From an uncultured Clostridia bacterium (GTDB lineage: Bacteria > Bacillota > Clostridia > Oscillospirales > Acutalibacteraceae), in contig CAJFUH010000084.1 of assembly GCA_904420155.1 (NCBI GenBank), positions 1 through 27,351 on the forward strand: 27,351 nt of DNA. The letters run 5' to 3'. Shown here piece after piece: positions 7,275 through 14,377 of the stretch. The notes below the pieces were generated by a model that saw only the letters and a list, made by a program, of their open reading frames with translations, was not told the DNA's origin and did not search any database. Position numbers and translations under genes: made by a program. The first letter of the stretch is position 1. Every line of letters begins with the position of its first letter.

Positions 7275-8438
7275 TTATTTAATCACCCGAACACGGATAA
7301 TGCCGTCGATGGAGGTCAATCCATGCAAGGCGGCGTCCGGGGAAGATCCCACGATATCCAGGATGGTATAAGCGTAATCCTTTCTGGATTTGCTCTGCAT
7401 ATTTTCAATATTCACCCCATTATCGGACAATACGCCGGTGATGTTTGTGATAATGCTGGGGACGTTCTTATGAATGACGCATACACGGGCGTCGCCGCTG
7501 CGCGCCATGGAGACGGCCGGCATATTCACGGAGTTGACAATATTGCCGTTTTCCAGATAATCCTTTACCTGATCGGCAGCCATACAGGCGCAATTATCCT
7601 CCGACTCCGGGGTAGATGCGCCCAGATGGGGGATGGCGATGATATTTTCCACACCCAATACCTCATCGGTGGGAAAATCGGTGACATAAGCGGCAACCTT
7701 TCCGCTTTGGACAGCGGAAACCACATCAGCGGCGTTTACCAGGTCCGCTCTGGAATAGTTGAGGATGCGCACGCCGTCTTTCATTTTGGCGATGCTGTCC
7801 GCGTTGATCATCTGCTTGGTTTCCGGGGTCAGCGGGACATGGACGGTGATATAGTCGCAGTTGGCATAGATATCGTCCAGGGACAGGGAATGCTTAATAT
7901 TGGCGGACAGCCCCCATGCGGCGTCTACCGACAGGAAGGGATCGTATCCGTACACCTTCATGCCCAGGGCGCTGGCGGCGTTGGCTACCAGGATACCGAT
8001 AGCGCCCAAACCGATTACGCCCAGGGTCTTGCCTTTGATTTCCGGGCCTACAAAGGAACTCTTGCCTTTTTCCACCATCTTAGTGACTTCCGCGCCATTG
8101 CCCTTGAGGGTCTTGGCCCACTCGATGCCGGCGGGGACCTTACGGGAAGAGATCAGCAGTCCGGCGATCACCAGTTCTTTTACCGCATTGGCGTTGGCGC
8201 CAGGGGTATTAAACACCACAATGCCTTCCTCCGCGCATTTGTCCACTGGGATATTGTTAACGCCGGCGCCCGCCCTGGCGATGGCCAGCAGGCTCTTGGG
8301 CATTTCCATATCGTGCATGGAAGCGGAGCGAACCAGGACGGCGTCCGGGTTTTCTACGGAATCGGAACAAGTGTAACCCTCGCCCAGCCTCTGCAAACCG
8401 GTCTTGGAAATCTTGTTCAATGTTAAAATCTGATACAT
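7275..8438 (-). CDS. serA: D-3-phosphoglycerate dehydrogenase
   Basis: 387 aa from the ATG at 8438, chosen because AGAAGGTG lies just upstream; an in-frame start at 8504 would add 22 residues unlike the family. It oxidises 3-phosphoglycerate to 3-phosphohydroxypyruvate with NAD+, the first step of serine synthesis. The Rossmann motif GVIGLGAIG is near residues 139-147, the substrate/catalytic Arg region reads NYSRADLVN (the common form is closer to NTARGG), and the catalytic His is in IPHLGAST. The last ~65 residues form an ACT domain that usually gives serine feedback control. It is the short form with one ACT domain and no ASB domain. It follows serC by 90 bp in the same operon. Confidence 0.93.
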   Translation of the reverse strand: MYQILTLNKISKTGLQRLGEGYTCSDSVENPDAVLVRSASMHDMEMPKSLLAIARAGAGVNNIPVDKCAEEGIVVFNTPGANANAVKELVIAGLLISSRKVPAGIEWAKTLKGNGAEVTKMVEKGKSSFVGPEIKGKTLGVIGLGAIGILVANAASALGMKVYGYDPFLSVDAAWGLSANIKHSLSLDDIYANCDYITVHVPLTPETKQMINADSIAKMKDGVRILNYSRADLVNAADVVSAVQSGKVAAYVTDFPTDEVLGVENIIAIPHLGASTPESEDNCACMAADQVKDYLENGNIVNSVNMPAVSMARSGDARVCVIHKNVPSIITNITGVLSDNGVNIENMQSKSRKDYAYTILDIVGSSPDAALHGLTSIDGIIRVRVIK

Positions 8439-8468
8439 GATTATCACACCTTCTATCAAAAATAGGAG

Positions 8469-8495
8469 AGAGGGCGGGCAGCGGCCCAACCCTCT
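8469..8495 (-). other. Hairpin between serC and serA
   Basis: AGAGGG (8469-8474) pairs with CCCTCT (8490-8495), and an inner GGGC/GCCC stem extends it. There is no T tract on the minus-strand downstream side, so it is more likely an mRNA-stability or processing element than a terminator. Confidence 0.4.
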
Positions 8496-8528
8496 GTTCT
8501 TCAAAATAAATTCTGTCAGGAATTCCGA

Positions 8529-9614
8529 TTATGCGTTTTCCTCTTCAAATTTCTTCATAAAGGCAACCAGTTTTTCCACGCCTTCCATGGGCATGGCGTT
8601 GTAGATGGAAGCGCGCATACCGCCTACGGTGCGGTGGCCCTTCAGGTTCACAAAGCCATTTTCGGTGGCGGCCTTTACGAATTTGGCGTCCATCTCTTGA
8701 TCTCCGGTGATAAAGGGGATGTTCATCAAGGAACGGTCCTCCGGGACGACAGTACCCTTGAACAGCTTGGATTGATCCAGGAACTGATACAGCAGGGCGG
8801 CTTTGGCCTCGTTGCGCTCCTTCATCTTTTCCAATCCGCCGATCTCATTTTTAATCCACTCAAGAACCAGTTTGCAGATATAAATGGAATAGCAGGGCGG
8901 GGTATTAAACATAGAGCCGTTGTCGGCGTGGATCTGATAATTGAACATCGTGGGGGTGATGTCGCGGGCATGGCCGATCAGGTCTTCACGGATAACGACA
9001 ACCGTCAGACCGGCGGGGCCCATGTTCTTCTGAGCGCCGGCATACAACAGGCCAAATTTGGAGACGTCGATCGGCTCGGAAAGGATGCAGGAAGAGACGT
9101 CCGCCACCAACGGCACATCGCCGGTTTCCGGCAACTCATGATATTTCGTGCCGTAGATGGTGTTGTTCAGGCAGATATGGAAATAATCGGCGTCCTTGGT
9201 AAAAGTGCTGGGATCCAGCTTAGGAATATAGGTAAACGTCTTATCCTTGGAAGAAGCCACGACATTGACCTCTCCATAACGGGCGGCTTCTTTATAGGCT
9301 TTGGTAGCCCATTGGCCGGTGAGCACATAATCGGCTTTGCCGGAACCATTCATCAGGTTGAGGGGAACCATAGCAAATTGGGAAGAAGCGCCCCCTTGCA
9401 GGAAAAGCACCTTATAATTGTCGGGAATGTTCATCACTTCGCGCAGCAGGCTTTCTGCCCCTTGGATGATACCCTCGTATACCTTAGAGCGGTGGGACAT
9501 CTCCATGACAGATTGGCCGCTGCCCTGATAGTCGAGCATTTCATCGGCGGCAGTTCTAAGAACCGATTCCGGCAGCATGGATGGACCAGCGGAAAAATTG
9601 TAGACACGTTTCAT
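8529..9614 (-). CDS. serC: Phosphoserine aminotransferase
   Basis: 361 aa from the ATG at 9614, which has GGAGGG 8 nt upstream; a longer in-frame form from 9689 would include the leader hairpin and is unlikely. SerC is a PLP enzyme converting 3-phosphohydroxypyruvate and glutamate to phosphoserine and 2-oxoglutarate. The N-terminal YNFSAGPSMLPESVL is diagnostic, QGGASSQFAMVPLNL is the phosphate/cofactor loop, and the PLP lysine sits in AGAQKNMGPAG. The C-terminal KGHRTVGGMRASIYNA matches the family. It heads the serC-serA operon. No phosphoserine phosphatase (serB) is in the window. Confidence 0.95.
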   Translation of the reverse strand: MKRVYNFSAGPSMLPESVLRTAADEMLDYQGSGQSVMEMSHRSKVYEGIIQGAESLLREVMNIPDNYKVLFLQGGASSQFAMVPLNLMNGSGKADYVLTGQWATKAYKEAARYGEVNVVASSKDKTFTYIPKLDPSTFTKDADYFHICLNNTIYGTKYHELPETGDVPLVADVSSCILSEPIDVSKFGLLYAGAQKNMGPAGLTVVVIREDLIGHARDITPTMFNYQIHADNGSMFNTPPCYSIYICKLVLEWIKNEIGGLEKMKERNEAKAALLYQFLDQSKLFKGTVVPEDRSLMNIPFITGDQEMDAKFVKAATENGFVNLKGHRTVGGMRASIYNAMPMEGVEKLVAFMKKFEEENA

Positions 9615-9646
9615 TAATAACCCTCCAATAAAGATATGGCGTGACA

Positions 9647-9680
9647 GCTTTCCGGCGCAAAACATGCGGCGCCGGAAAGC
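9647..9680 (-). other. Perfect 12-bp hairpin in the serC 5' leader
   Basis: 9647-9658 pairs exactly with 9669-9680 around a 10-nt loop, inside the ~128-nt leader between the serC promoter and start. On the minus strand no T tract follows, and no T-box sequence is present. It could stabilise the mRNA or act as a protein-binding leader element. Confidence 0.5.
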
Positions 9681-9748
9681 CCCACCCAATCTTATTTCTA
9701 CCTTTTGGAAAACAGGAATACTGCCCCCAAAAAAACAGGTACAAAACT

Positions 9749-9777
9749 ATTATAGTGTTTCCCGCCAATCAAGTCAA
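9749..9777 (-). promoter_or_regulatory. serC-serA promoter
   Basis: On the minus strand -35 TTGACT (9772-9777), a 17-bp spacer and consensus -10 TATAAT (9749-9754); predicted start near 9742. Confidence 0.8.
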
Positions 9778-9882
9778 TGTATATTTTATAAAACTCGTCG
9801 GACAAGATCACTTTTTAAGGATAAAATAAACAAACCCGGTTATCTGATTAAAAAAAGAGGGGATGAAACCAAAAAAGAGGAA

Positions 9883-9902
9883 TTTTGTTTAATTGTACAA
9901 AA
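9883..9902. promoter_or_regulatory. TTTTGT-N8-ACAAAA dyad upstream of the sensory hydrogenase promoter
   Basis: Perfect 6-bp arms (9883-9888 and 9897-9902) end 5 bp before the -35 of the operon. The position suits an activator site. The spacing does not fit the Rex consensus. Confidence 0.35.
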
Positions 9903-9907
9903 TAGAA

Positions 9908-9935
9908 TTGATATTATATCATATTATGGTATAAT
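9908..9935 (+). promoter_or_regulatory. Promoter of the DRTGG-ATPase-HydS-PHP operon
   Basis: -35 TTGATA (9908-9913), 16-bp spacer, consensus -10 TATAAT (9930-9935) with a TGn extension. Predicted start near 9941. An imperfect dyad with GGTATA/TATACC arms (9928-9950) covers the -10 and the start and could be a repressor site. Confidence 0.75.
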
Positions 9936-9990
9936 ATATTTTAATATACCAACCAAATAGGGAAAATTTTTGAGCCAGGAGGAAGATCAG

Positions 9991-10341
9991 ATGCTTGTCA
10001 GAGATATCATCGATATATTGGAGGCGGATATCATCACCGCGGCGGACCTGGATGTGGAGGTAAAAACCGCCTGCGGCAGCGATATGATGAGCGATGTGTT
10101 GGCGTTCGTCAAAGACCAATCGGTATTGCTTACGGGATTGCTCAACCCCCAGGTAGTGCGTACCGCCGAAATGATGGATATGCGCTGCATTGTGTTTGTC
10201 AGAGGCAAGGTGCCGGATGAATCAGTGGTAGAATTGGCCCAAGAGATGGGGATTACCCTATTGAAAACTCGTTTTCGCCTGTTTACTGCCTGCGGCAAGC
10301 TGTATTTGAACGGATTGCGGGGAGGCTGTGAAAACGAATGA
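9991..10341 (+). CDS. DRTGG-domain protein of the sensory hydrogenase operon
   Basis: 116 aa from the ATG at 9991, chosen for AGGAGG 7 nt upstream; a TTG 21 bp earlier is less likely. The protein is a single DRTGG-type domain (LVRDIIDILEADIITAAD at the start, LLTGLLNPQVVRTAEMMDMRCIVFVRGK in the middle). DRTGG domains occur with CBS and phosphotransacetylase-type proteins and probably bind small ligands or mediate contacts; the molecular function is not established. It is the first gene of a five-gene operon and overlaps the next gene by ATGA. The same small gene is recurrently found beside [FeFe]-hydrogenase homologues in Clostridia (from memory), which suggests a role in the same sensing pathway. 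Confidence 0.78.
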   Translation: MLVRDIIDILEADIITAADLDVEVKTACGSDMMSDVLAFVKDQSVLLTGLLNPQVVRTAEMMDMRCIVFVRGKVPDESVVELAQEMGITLLKTRFRLFTACGKLYLNGLRGGCENE

Positions 10342-10763
10342 GCAGTATTCATTTACATTATGATGTGCCGGGGGACGATTTTACCAGGGCAGGGGAAGCG
10401 TCTACCGGTGTGAAGAGAAAATTAAAACAATTGGGCTATAATCCCGACGCGATCCGCCGGGTCTCTATCGCTATGTACGAGGCGGAAATCAATATGGTTA
10501 TCCATGCCAATGGAGGGGTGGCGGACGTAGAGATCTATCCGGACCGGGTAGATATCGAGATGAAGGATACCGGGCCGGGCATCCCGGATGTGGAAAAGGC
10601 TATGCAGGAAGGGTATTCCACCGCGCCGGACAACGTGCGTTCCCTGGGTTTCGGCGCGGGCATGGGGCTGCCCAACATTAAAAAATATTCGGATCAAATG
10701 CGGATTGACACGGAGATTGGCAAAGGCACCAATATGTATCTGTCAATCCATGTAAAAGAATAG
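10338..10763 (+). CDS. RsbW-like ATP-binding protein (GHKL anti-sigma-factor type)
   Basis: 141 aa; its ATG overlaps the preceding stop (ATGA), indicating translational coupling. A GHKL fold is visible: N-box YEAEINMVIHA (about 47-57), G1 box DTGPGIP (about 75-81) and G2 box LGFGAGMGLPNI (about 101-112). Proteins of this size without a histidine-phosphorylation domain act as serine kinases or anti-sigma factors, phosphorylating an anti-sigma antagonist or binding a sigma factor. Neither an obvious antagonist (STAS domain) nor a sigma factor is encoded here. Its place between a DRTGG protein and a sensory-type hydrogenase suggests it relays the redox or H2 signal; the partner is unknown. Confidence 0.83.
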   Translation: MSSIHLHYDVPGDDFTRAGEASTGVKRKLKQLGYNPDAIRRVSIAMYEAEINMVIHANGGVADVEIYPDRVDIEMKDTGPGIPDVEKAMQEGYSTAPDNVRSLGFGAGMGLPNIKKYSDQMRIDTEIGKGTNMYLSIHVKE

Positions 10764-10787
10764 TACATAGCATTTGAGGTGAAGGCA

Positions 10788-12101
10788 ATGGATAGGTTCT
10801 TTCATTCTGTAACACTGGACGCCGACAAATGCTTGGGATGTACCAATTGTATTAAGCGATGCCCCACGGAGGCCATCCGTGTGCGGGAAGGAAAAGCAAA
10901 GATCATTTCCGAGCGCTGTATTGACTGCGGAGAATGCATTCGCGTATGCCCACACCATGCCAAAAAGGCGAAAAGCGACCCGTTGTCCATTATTGAAAAC
11001 TGGAAGTATAAGATAGCGCTTCCCGCCCCTTCTCTGTTTGGACAGTTTAATAACCTGGATGATATTGATATCGTGCTCACAGGGATCAAACAGCTGGGGT
11101 TTGACGACGTGTTTGAGGTATCCCGTGGAGCGGAACTGGTCAGCGACGCCACCCGTAAGCTGATGAACGCCGGCGTGCTGAAAAAGCCGGTGATCAGTTC
11201 CGCTTGCCCGGCGGTGGTCCGGATGATCCGGGTGCGATTCCCGGATTTATGCGACCATGTGCTGCCGCTTAACGCGCCTATGGAGATCGCCGCCTGGATC
11301 GCCAAACGGGAGGCGGCCCAAAAGACGGGGCTGCCCCTATCGGAAATCGGGGCGTTTTTTATCACCCCGTGCCCCGCAAAGGTCACCGATATCAAGGTCC
11401 CCATTGGCAATCAAAAATCCAACCTGGACGGCGCTATAGCCATCAGTGAAATTTTCCCCCGTTTATCCCACTGTATGGATAAGCTTACGGAGATAGAGCC
11501 CATTTCCCAGTCGGGCGTCATCGGGGTGAGCTGGGCAGGCAGCGGAGGGGAATCCGCCGCGCTGCTGGATGAGAAATATTTGGCGGCGGACGGAATTGAA
11601 AATGTCATCCGGGTGCTGGAGGAACTGGAAGACGAGAGGATCCGAGAGTTGGACTTTATCGAACTCAACGCCTGTTCCGGCGGATGCGTGGGGGGCGTCC
11701 TGGTGGTGGAGAACGCTTATGTGGCAAAAGCGCGTATCCAGCGCCTGCGTAAGTATTTGCCGGTTTCTCAAAATCATTTGCCCGGGGAAGTGCCCCCGTC
11801 CATGCGGTGGGAGGAGGAATTGGAGTTCGCCCCAGTGCTCAAGCTGTCCTCCAATCTGGAGGAGGCTATGCGCATGATGGAGGAAATTGATACGATCTGC
11901 GGGGAATTGCCGGGCTTGGACTGCGGCTCCTGCGGGGCCCCCTCTTGCCGGGCTTTGGCGGAGGATGTGGTAAAGGGGGTCGCCCGGAAGAGCGACTGTA
12001 TTTTCGTGATGCGGGAACAGATTCAAAATCTGGCCAATACCCTTTCTTCCATTGGAGGTTTTGTGCCTCCATCCCATGGGGAGAAAAAGGAGAAAAAATA
12101 G
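10788..12101 (+). CDS. HydS-like putative sensory [FeFe]-hydrogenase homologue
   Basis: 437 aa from the ATG at 10788 (GAGG upstream; a GTG 9 bp earlier is possible). Order: two [4Fe-4S] ferredoxin motifs (C15-C18-C21-C25 and C44-C47-C50-C54), a hydrogenase large-subunit domain (about 75-325), and a C-terminal CxxCxxxxC Fe-S domain (C379, C382, C387, with C371 and C404 nearby). Four cysteines expected to hold the H-cluster cubane are present: C140 in SSACP, C195 in TPCPAK, C296 and C300 in NACSGGC. The P1 loop is SSACP rather than TSCCP/TSCSP, so Ala occupies the usual proton-relay position, and P2 lacks the Glu of MPCxxKxxE. Such changes are known in the slow, sensory HydS class. There is no PAS domain, unlike classic group C sensors. 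Sensor function is inferred from these changes and from the ATPase/DRTGG/PHP neighbours. Confidence 0.82.
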   Translation: MDRFFHSVTLDADKCLGCTNCIKRCPTEAIRVREGKAKIISERCIDCGECIRVCPHHAKKAKSDPLSIIENWKYKIALPAPSLFGQFNNLDDIDIVLTGIKQLGFDDVFEVSRGAELVSDATRKLMNAGVLKKPVISSACPAVVRMIRVRFPDLCDHVLPLNAPMEIAAWIAKREAAQKTGLPLSEIGAFFITPCPAKVTDIKVPIGNQKSNLDGAIAISEIFPRLSHCMDKLTEIEPISQSGVIGVSWAGSGGESAALLDEKYLAADGIENVIRVLEELEDERIRELDFIELNACSGGCVGGVLVVENAYVAKARIQRLRKYLPVSQNHLPGEVPPSMRWEEELEFAPVLKLSSNLEEAMRMMEEIDTICGELPGLDCGSCGAPSCRALAEDVVKGVARKSDCIFVMREQIQNLANTLSSIGGFVPPSHGEKKEKK

Positions 12102-12169
12102 GAAGATTTAAGGGCCTGTAGAGCCGTCGTGAGGCGGATACAGGCTTTTGATGCAAAGGAGGAAAGTGT

Positions 12170-12502
12170 ATGACGGTACAGGAAATGGCCCAACGGCTTT
12201 CTTTGAAACAGCTGGCCGGTAAGGATGGGATGGAAAAAGAGGTCGCAGGGTGCTATATAGGGGATCTGCTGAGCTGGGTGATGGGGAGGGCCCAGGAAGG
12301 GGACGCCTGGATTACGGTGATGGGCAACCTAAACGCCATCGGCGTGGCGGTGCTAACCGATGCAGCCTGTATTATTTTGGCGGAGAATGCATGGCTGGAT
12401 GACGACGCCCGGCAAAAGGCGGACCAGCAGGGGGTAGCTGTGTTGGGAAGCGAACAGAATAGCTATCAGCTGGCCCTGGCGCTTTCTCGCCTACTGCCAT
12501 GA
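12170..12502 (+). CDS. Second DRTGG-like small protein
   Basis: 110 aa, ATG start after AAAGGAGG. The sequence MTVQEMAQRLSLKQLAG, a central CYIGDLLSWVMGRAQEGDAW block and a terminal VAVLGSEQNSYQLALALSRLL helix follow the pattern of DRTGG/HPr-kinase N-domain-like proteins found in the same position in related loci. It has no P-loop, so it is not a complete HPr kinase. The 68-bp gap before it holds a GCCTGTA/TACAGGC hairpin (12113-12144). It overlaps the PHP gene by ATGA, so the two are translationally coupled. Function unknown; ligand binding or protein contact within the hydrogenase-sensing operon is inferred. Confidence 0.75.
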   Translation: MTVQEMAQRLSLKQLAGKDGMEKEVAGCYIGDLLSWVMGRAQEGDAWITVMGNLNAIGVAVLTDAACIILAENAWLDDDARQKADQQGVAVLGSEQNSYQLALALSRLLP

Positions 12503-13242
12503 AACTTCATTACGACCTGCATTTGCATTCCTGTCTCTCCCCCTGCGGGGATATGGATATGACCCCCAATAACTTAGTGCATATGTCCATGCTGAACGGA
12601 ATACAGATGATCGCCCTCACCGACCATAACTGCTGTAAAAATTGCCGGGCGGCGGTAGAAGTGGGAAAGGAGGCGGGGATTGTGGTAGTCCCGGGCATGG
12701 AGGTTTGTACCAGCGAGGAAGCCCATGTGGTATGCCTGTTTCCCACGGTAGAGGCGGCGGAGGAATTTGGAGCGTATGTAGAGAAACATAGCCCTCTTCT
12801 TTCCAACCGTCCGGAAATCTTTGGGGAGCAAGTGATCCTCAACGCCCAGGACGAAGAGATTGGACGGGAAGGACGTTTGCTGATAGGAGCCGCCGACATC
12901 AGCGCCAGCCATGTGGTGGATCTGGTACGGCAGTATGGAGGAGGGGCGTTTCCCGCCCATATTGACAAGGATTCTTACAGCCTGTTCAGCTCCCTGGGGG
13001 CGATTCCCCCGGAAGCGGGCTTCCGTGCCGCGGAAATCACGGCCCGGGGGAATGTGGAAGAACTAAAAAGACAACATCCGGCGTTATCCGGCATGATCCT
13101 GTTGCAGAATTCCGACGCCCATTATCTGGAACATATGCCACAGGCCGGGCCCTGGATCGACCTACCGGATCCGACGGCGGAATGCCTGATTCAGGCTATC
13201 CGGGGAGAAATTACCCCGCCTTGGGGAAGGGCGGATACATAA
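12499..13242 (+). CDS. PHP-domain phosphoesterase
   Basis: 247 aa, ATG overlapping the previous stop. PHP proteins are metal-dependent phosphoesterases of the polymerase-and-histidinol-phosphatase superfamily. The N-terminal motif DLHLHSCLSPCGDMD (about 5-19) gives the first metal His pair, LTDHN (about 40-44) the Asp-His pair, and VVPGMEVCTSEEAHVV the Glu and His ligands; PAHIDKD and NSDAHYLE complete the site. Length suits a single-domain PHP enzyme with an inserted ~60-residue segment. The substrate is unknown; in this context a signalling nucleotide or phosphoprotein is possible. It ends the operon, followed by an intrinsic terminator. Confidence 0.88.
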   Translation: MKLHYDLHLHSCLSPCGDMDMTPNNLVHMSMLNGIQMIALTDHNCCKNCRAAVEVGKEAGIVVVPGMEVCTSEEAHVVCLFPTVEAAEEFGAYVEKHSPLLSNRPEIFGEQVILNAQDEEIGREGRLLIGAADISASHVVDLVRQYGGGAFPAHIDKDSYSLFSSLGAIPPEAGFRAAEITARGNVEELKRQHPALSGMILLQNSDAHYLEHMPQAGPWIDLPDPTAECLIQAIRGEITPPWGRADT

Positions 13243-13250
13243 CGAAGAGA

Positions 13251-13285
13251 CCGTTGTTCCTATGATAAGGAACGGCGGCTTTTTT
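13251..13285 (+). terminator. Terminator of the sensory hydrogenase operon
   Basis: 10-bp stem with two G-U pairs (13251-13260 with 13269-13278), 8-nt loop, followed by a run of T to 13285. Confidence 0.85.
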
Positions 13286-13873
13286 GTGCAAATAGTGATA
13301 AAAAAATAAGAAAAAAGTCTTTCCCCTGCAATTTTACAAATTGCATAAAAAGATTCCATTTGGATTGGTGTGCGATGGATTTCCAGAAACAAAAAGGCGT
13401 TTTTTGCAAAAATATAGAATCAGTTTTTTCCTATTGAAAAAGAAAAAAACATGATTTGCCCCCATACATAAACTGATAGACACTGTTACCAAAATGGACA
13501 AGCACAGTACAATTTTATGGAAAAAACATGAAAACAATATAAAATAAAAAATAAAAATGTTTGTATTGCAAAGATAAAAAAGGTGATGTATAATGACTGT
13601 GTAATATTTTTATTTGTTTTACACAAATAAGGAAAATATGCCTTTTTGAGGAATAGTTGGCTATTTTTATTCCATAAAATGTAAAAACAAAAGATTGTTA
13701 TATTTGGCTAATTATTTCTGGCGTTTTTCTCTCATCGGTGTTTGTAGGATTTATGGATTTTTTGTCAAGAATCGTATATAATTTTGTTTGTTGCGATTGT
13801 AGACGATCCATTTTTACGTCTTTTTTCTATTGATGGACATCCATTTCTAAGACAATCCGCAAGGAGGATACAT
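13286..13873 (+). other. Long AT-rich regulatory region and leader of the hnd operon
   Basis: 588 bp with no credible gene: the open frames are AT-rich, lack ribosome binding sites and code for low-complexity peptides. The right-hand 272 bp lie downstream of a promoter at 13566-13594 and would form a leader. In it I see a dyad at 13610-13630, a hairpin with AATAG/CTATT around TTGG near 13650-13675, and a weak AGACG/CGTCT hairpin (13801-13805/13817-13821) followed by six T residues, which could act as an attenuator. The left-hand 280 bp are homopolymer-rich and may be bent DNA or an upstream activation region. Confidence 0.55.
13566..13594 (+). promoter_or_regulatory. hnd operon promoter
   Basis: -35 TTGCAA (13566-13571), 17-bp spacer, consensus -10 TATAAT (13589-13594); predicted start near 13601. 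A perfect 8-bp dyad TTATTTGT-N5-ACAAATAA (13610-13630) lies just downstream, either an operator or the first stem-loop of the transcript. Confidence 0.7.
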
Positions 13874-14371
13874 ATGCAAAAGCGAATCAGCAACATTCCA
13901 TTCCATGGAACAAAAGAGCAGGAAGAACAACTATTAGCTATTATTGAAAAACATAAGAGTGACAAAGGCGCTGTTATGCCTATCCTGCAAGAAGCACAAG
14001 AGGTTTACGGATATCTGCCTATCGAAGTGCAGCAGATCGTCGCAGACAAGCTGGGGATTTCTCTCGAAGAGGTGTTTGGCGTGGCGACCTTCTATTCCCA
14101 GTTTTCTTTGACCCCGAAAGGAAAGTATAATATTTCCGTCTGTCTGGGAACCGCCTGTTATGTAAAAGGCGCGGGGGCTTTGGTTGAGGAGCTCACTTCC
14201 CAGCTGGGCATTCAACCGGAGGAGTGCACTGCGGACGGCCGCTTTTCCCTTACTGCCTGCCGTTGTATCGGCGCATGCGGCCTGGCTCCCGTACTCACGG
14301 TAAACGACGATGTTTACGGACGTCTGACCCCGGACGATATTCCCGGCATTTTAGCCAAATATCAGGATTAG
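13874..14371 (+). CDS. hndA: NADP-reducing hydrogenase subunit A, NuoE-like [2Fe-2S] protein
   Basis: 165 aa from the ATG at 13874 with AAGGAGG 7 nt upstream; the longer in-frame ATG at 13784 lacks a ribosome binding site and adds unrelated residues. A helical N-terminal bundle (about 15-70, including the family segment MPILQEAQEVYGYLP) is followed by a thioredoxin-like [2Fe-2S] domain with ligands C90, C95, C131 and C135 (CLGTAC and CRCIGAC). It passes electrons between the NuoF-like and hydrogenase subunits of the cytoplasmic HndABCD complex. It heads the operon and is followed 6 bp later by the ATPase gene. Confidence 0.92.
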   Translation: MQKRISNIPFHGTKEQEEQLLAIIEKHKSDKGAVMPILQEAQEVYGYLPIEVQQIVADKLGISLEEVFGVATFYSQFSLTPKGKYNISVCLGTACYVKGAGALVEELTSQLGIQPEECTADGRFSLTACRCIGACGLAPVLTVNDDVYGRLTPDDIPGILAKYQD

Positions 14372-14377
14372 TATGGT

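Noticed and set aside
7323..8426. 367-codon open frame on the + strand opposite serA
   Set aside because: It mirrors serA codons, has His/Gly/Asp-rich composition typical of an antisense shadow, and has no ribosome binding site.
8634..9617. 327-codon open frame on the + strand opposite serC
   Set aside because: Antisense shadow of serC; no start signals, composition unlike a protein.
13680..13720. Rex operator in the hnd leader (TTGTTA followed by TAATT)
   Set aside because: The right half-site and 18-bp symmetry are not present.
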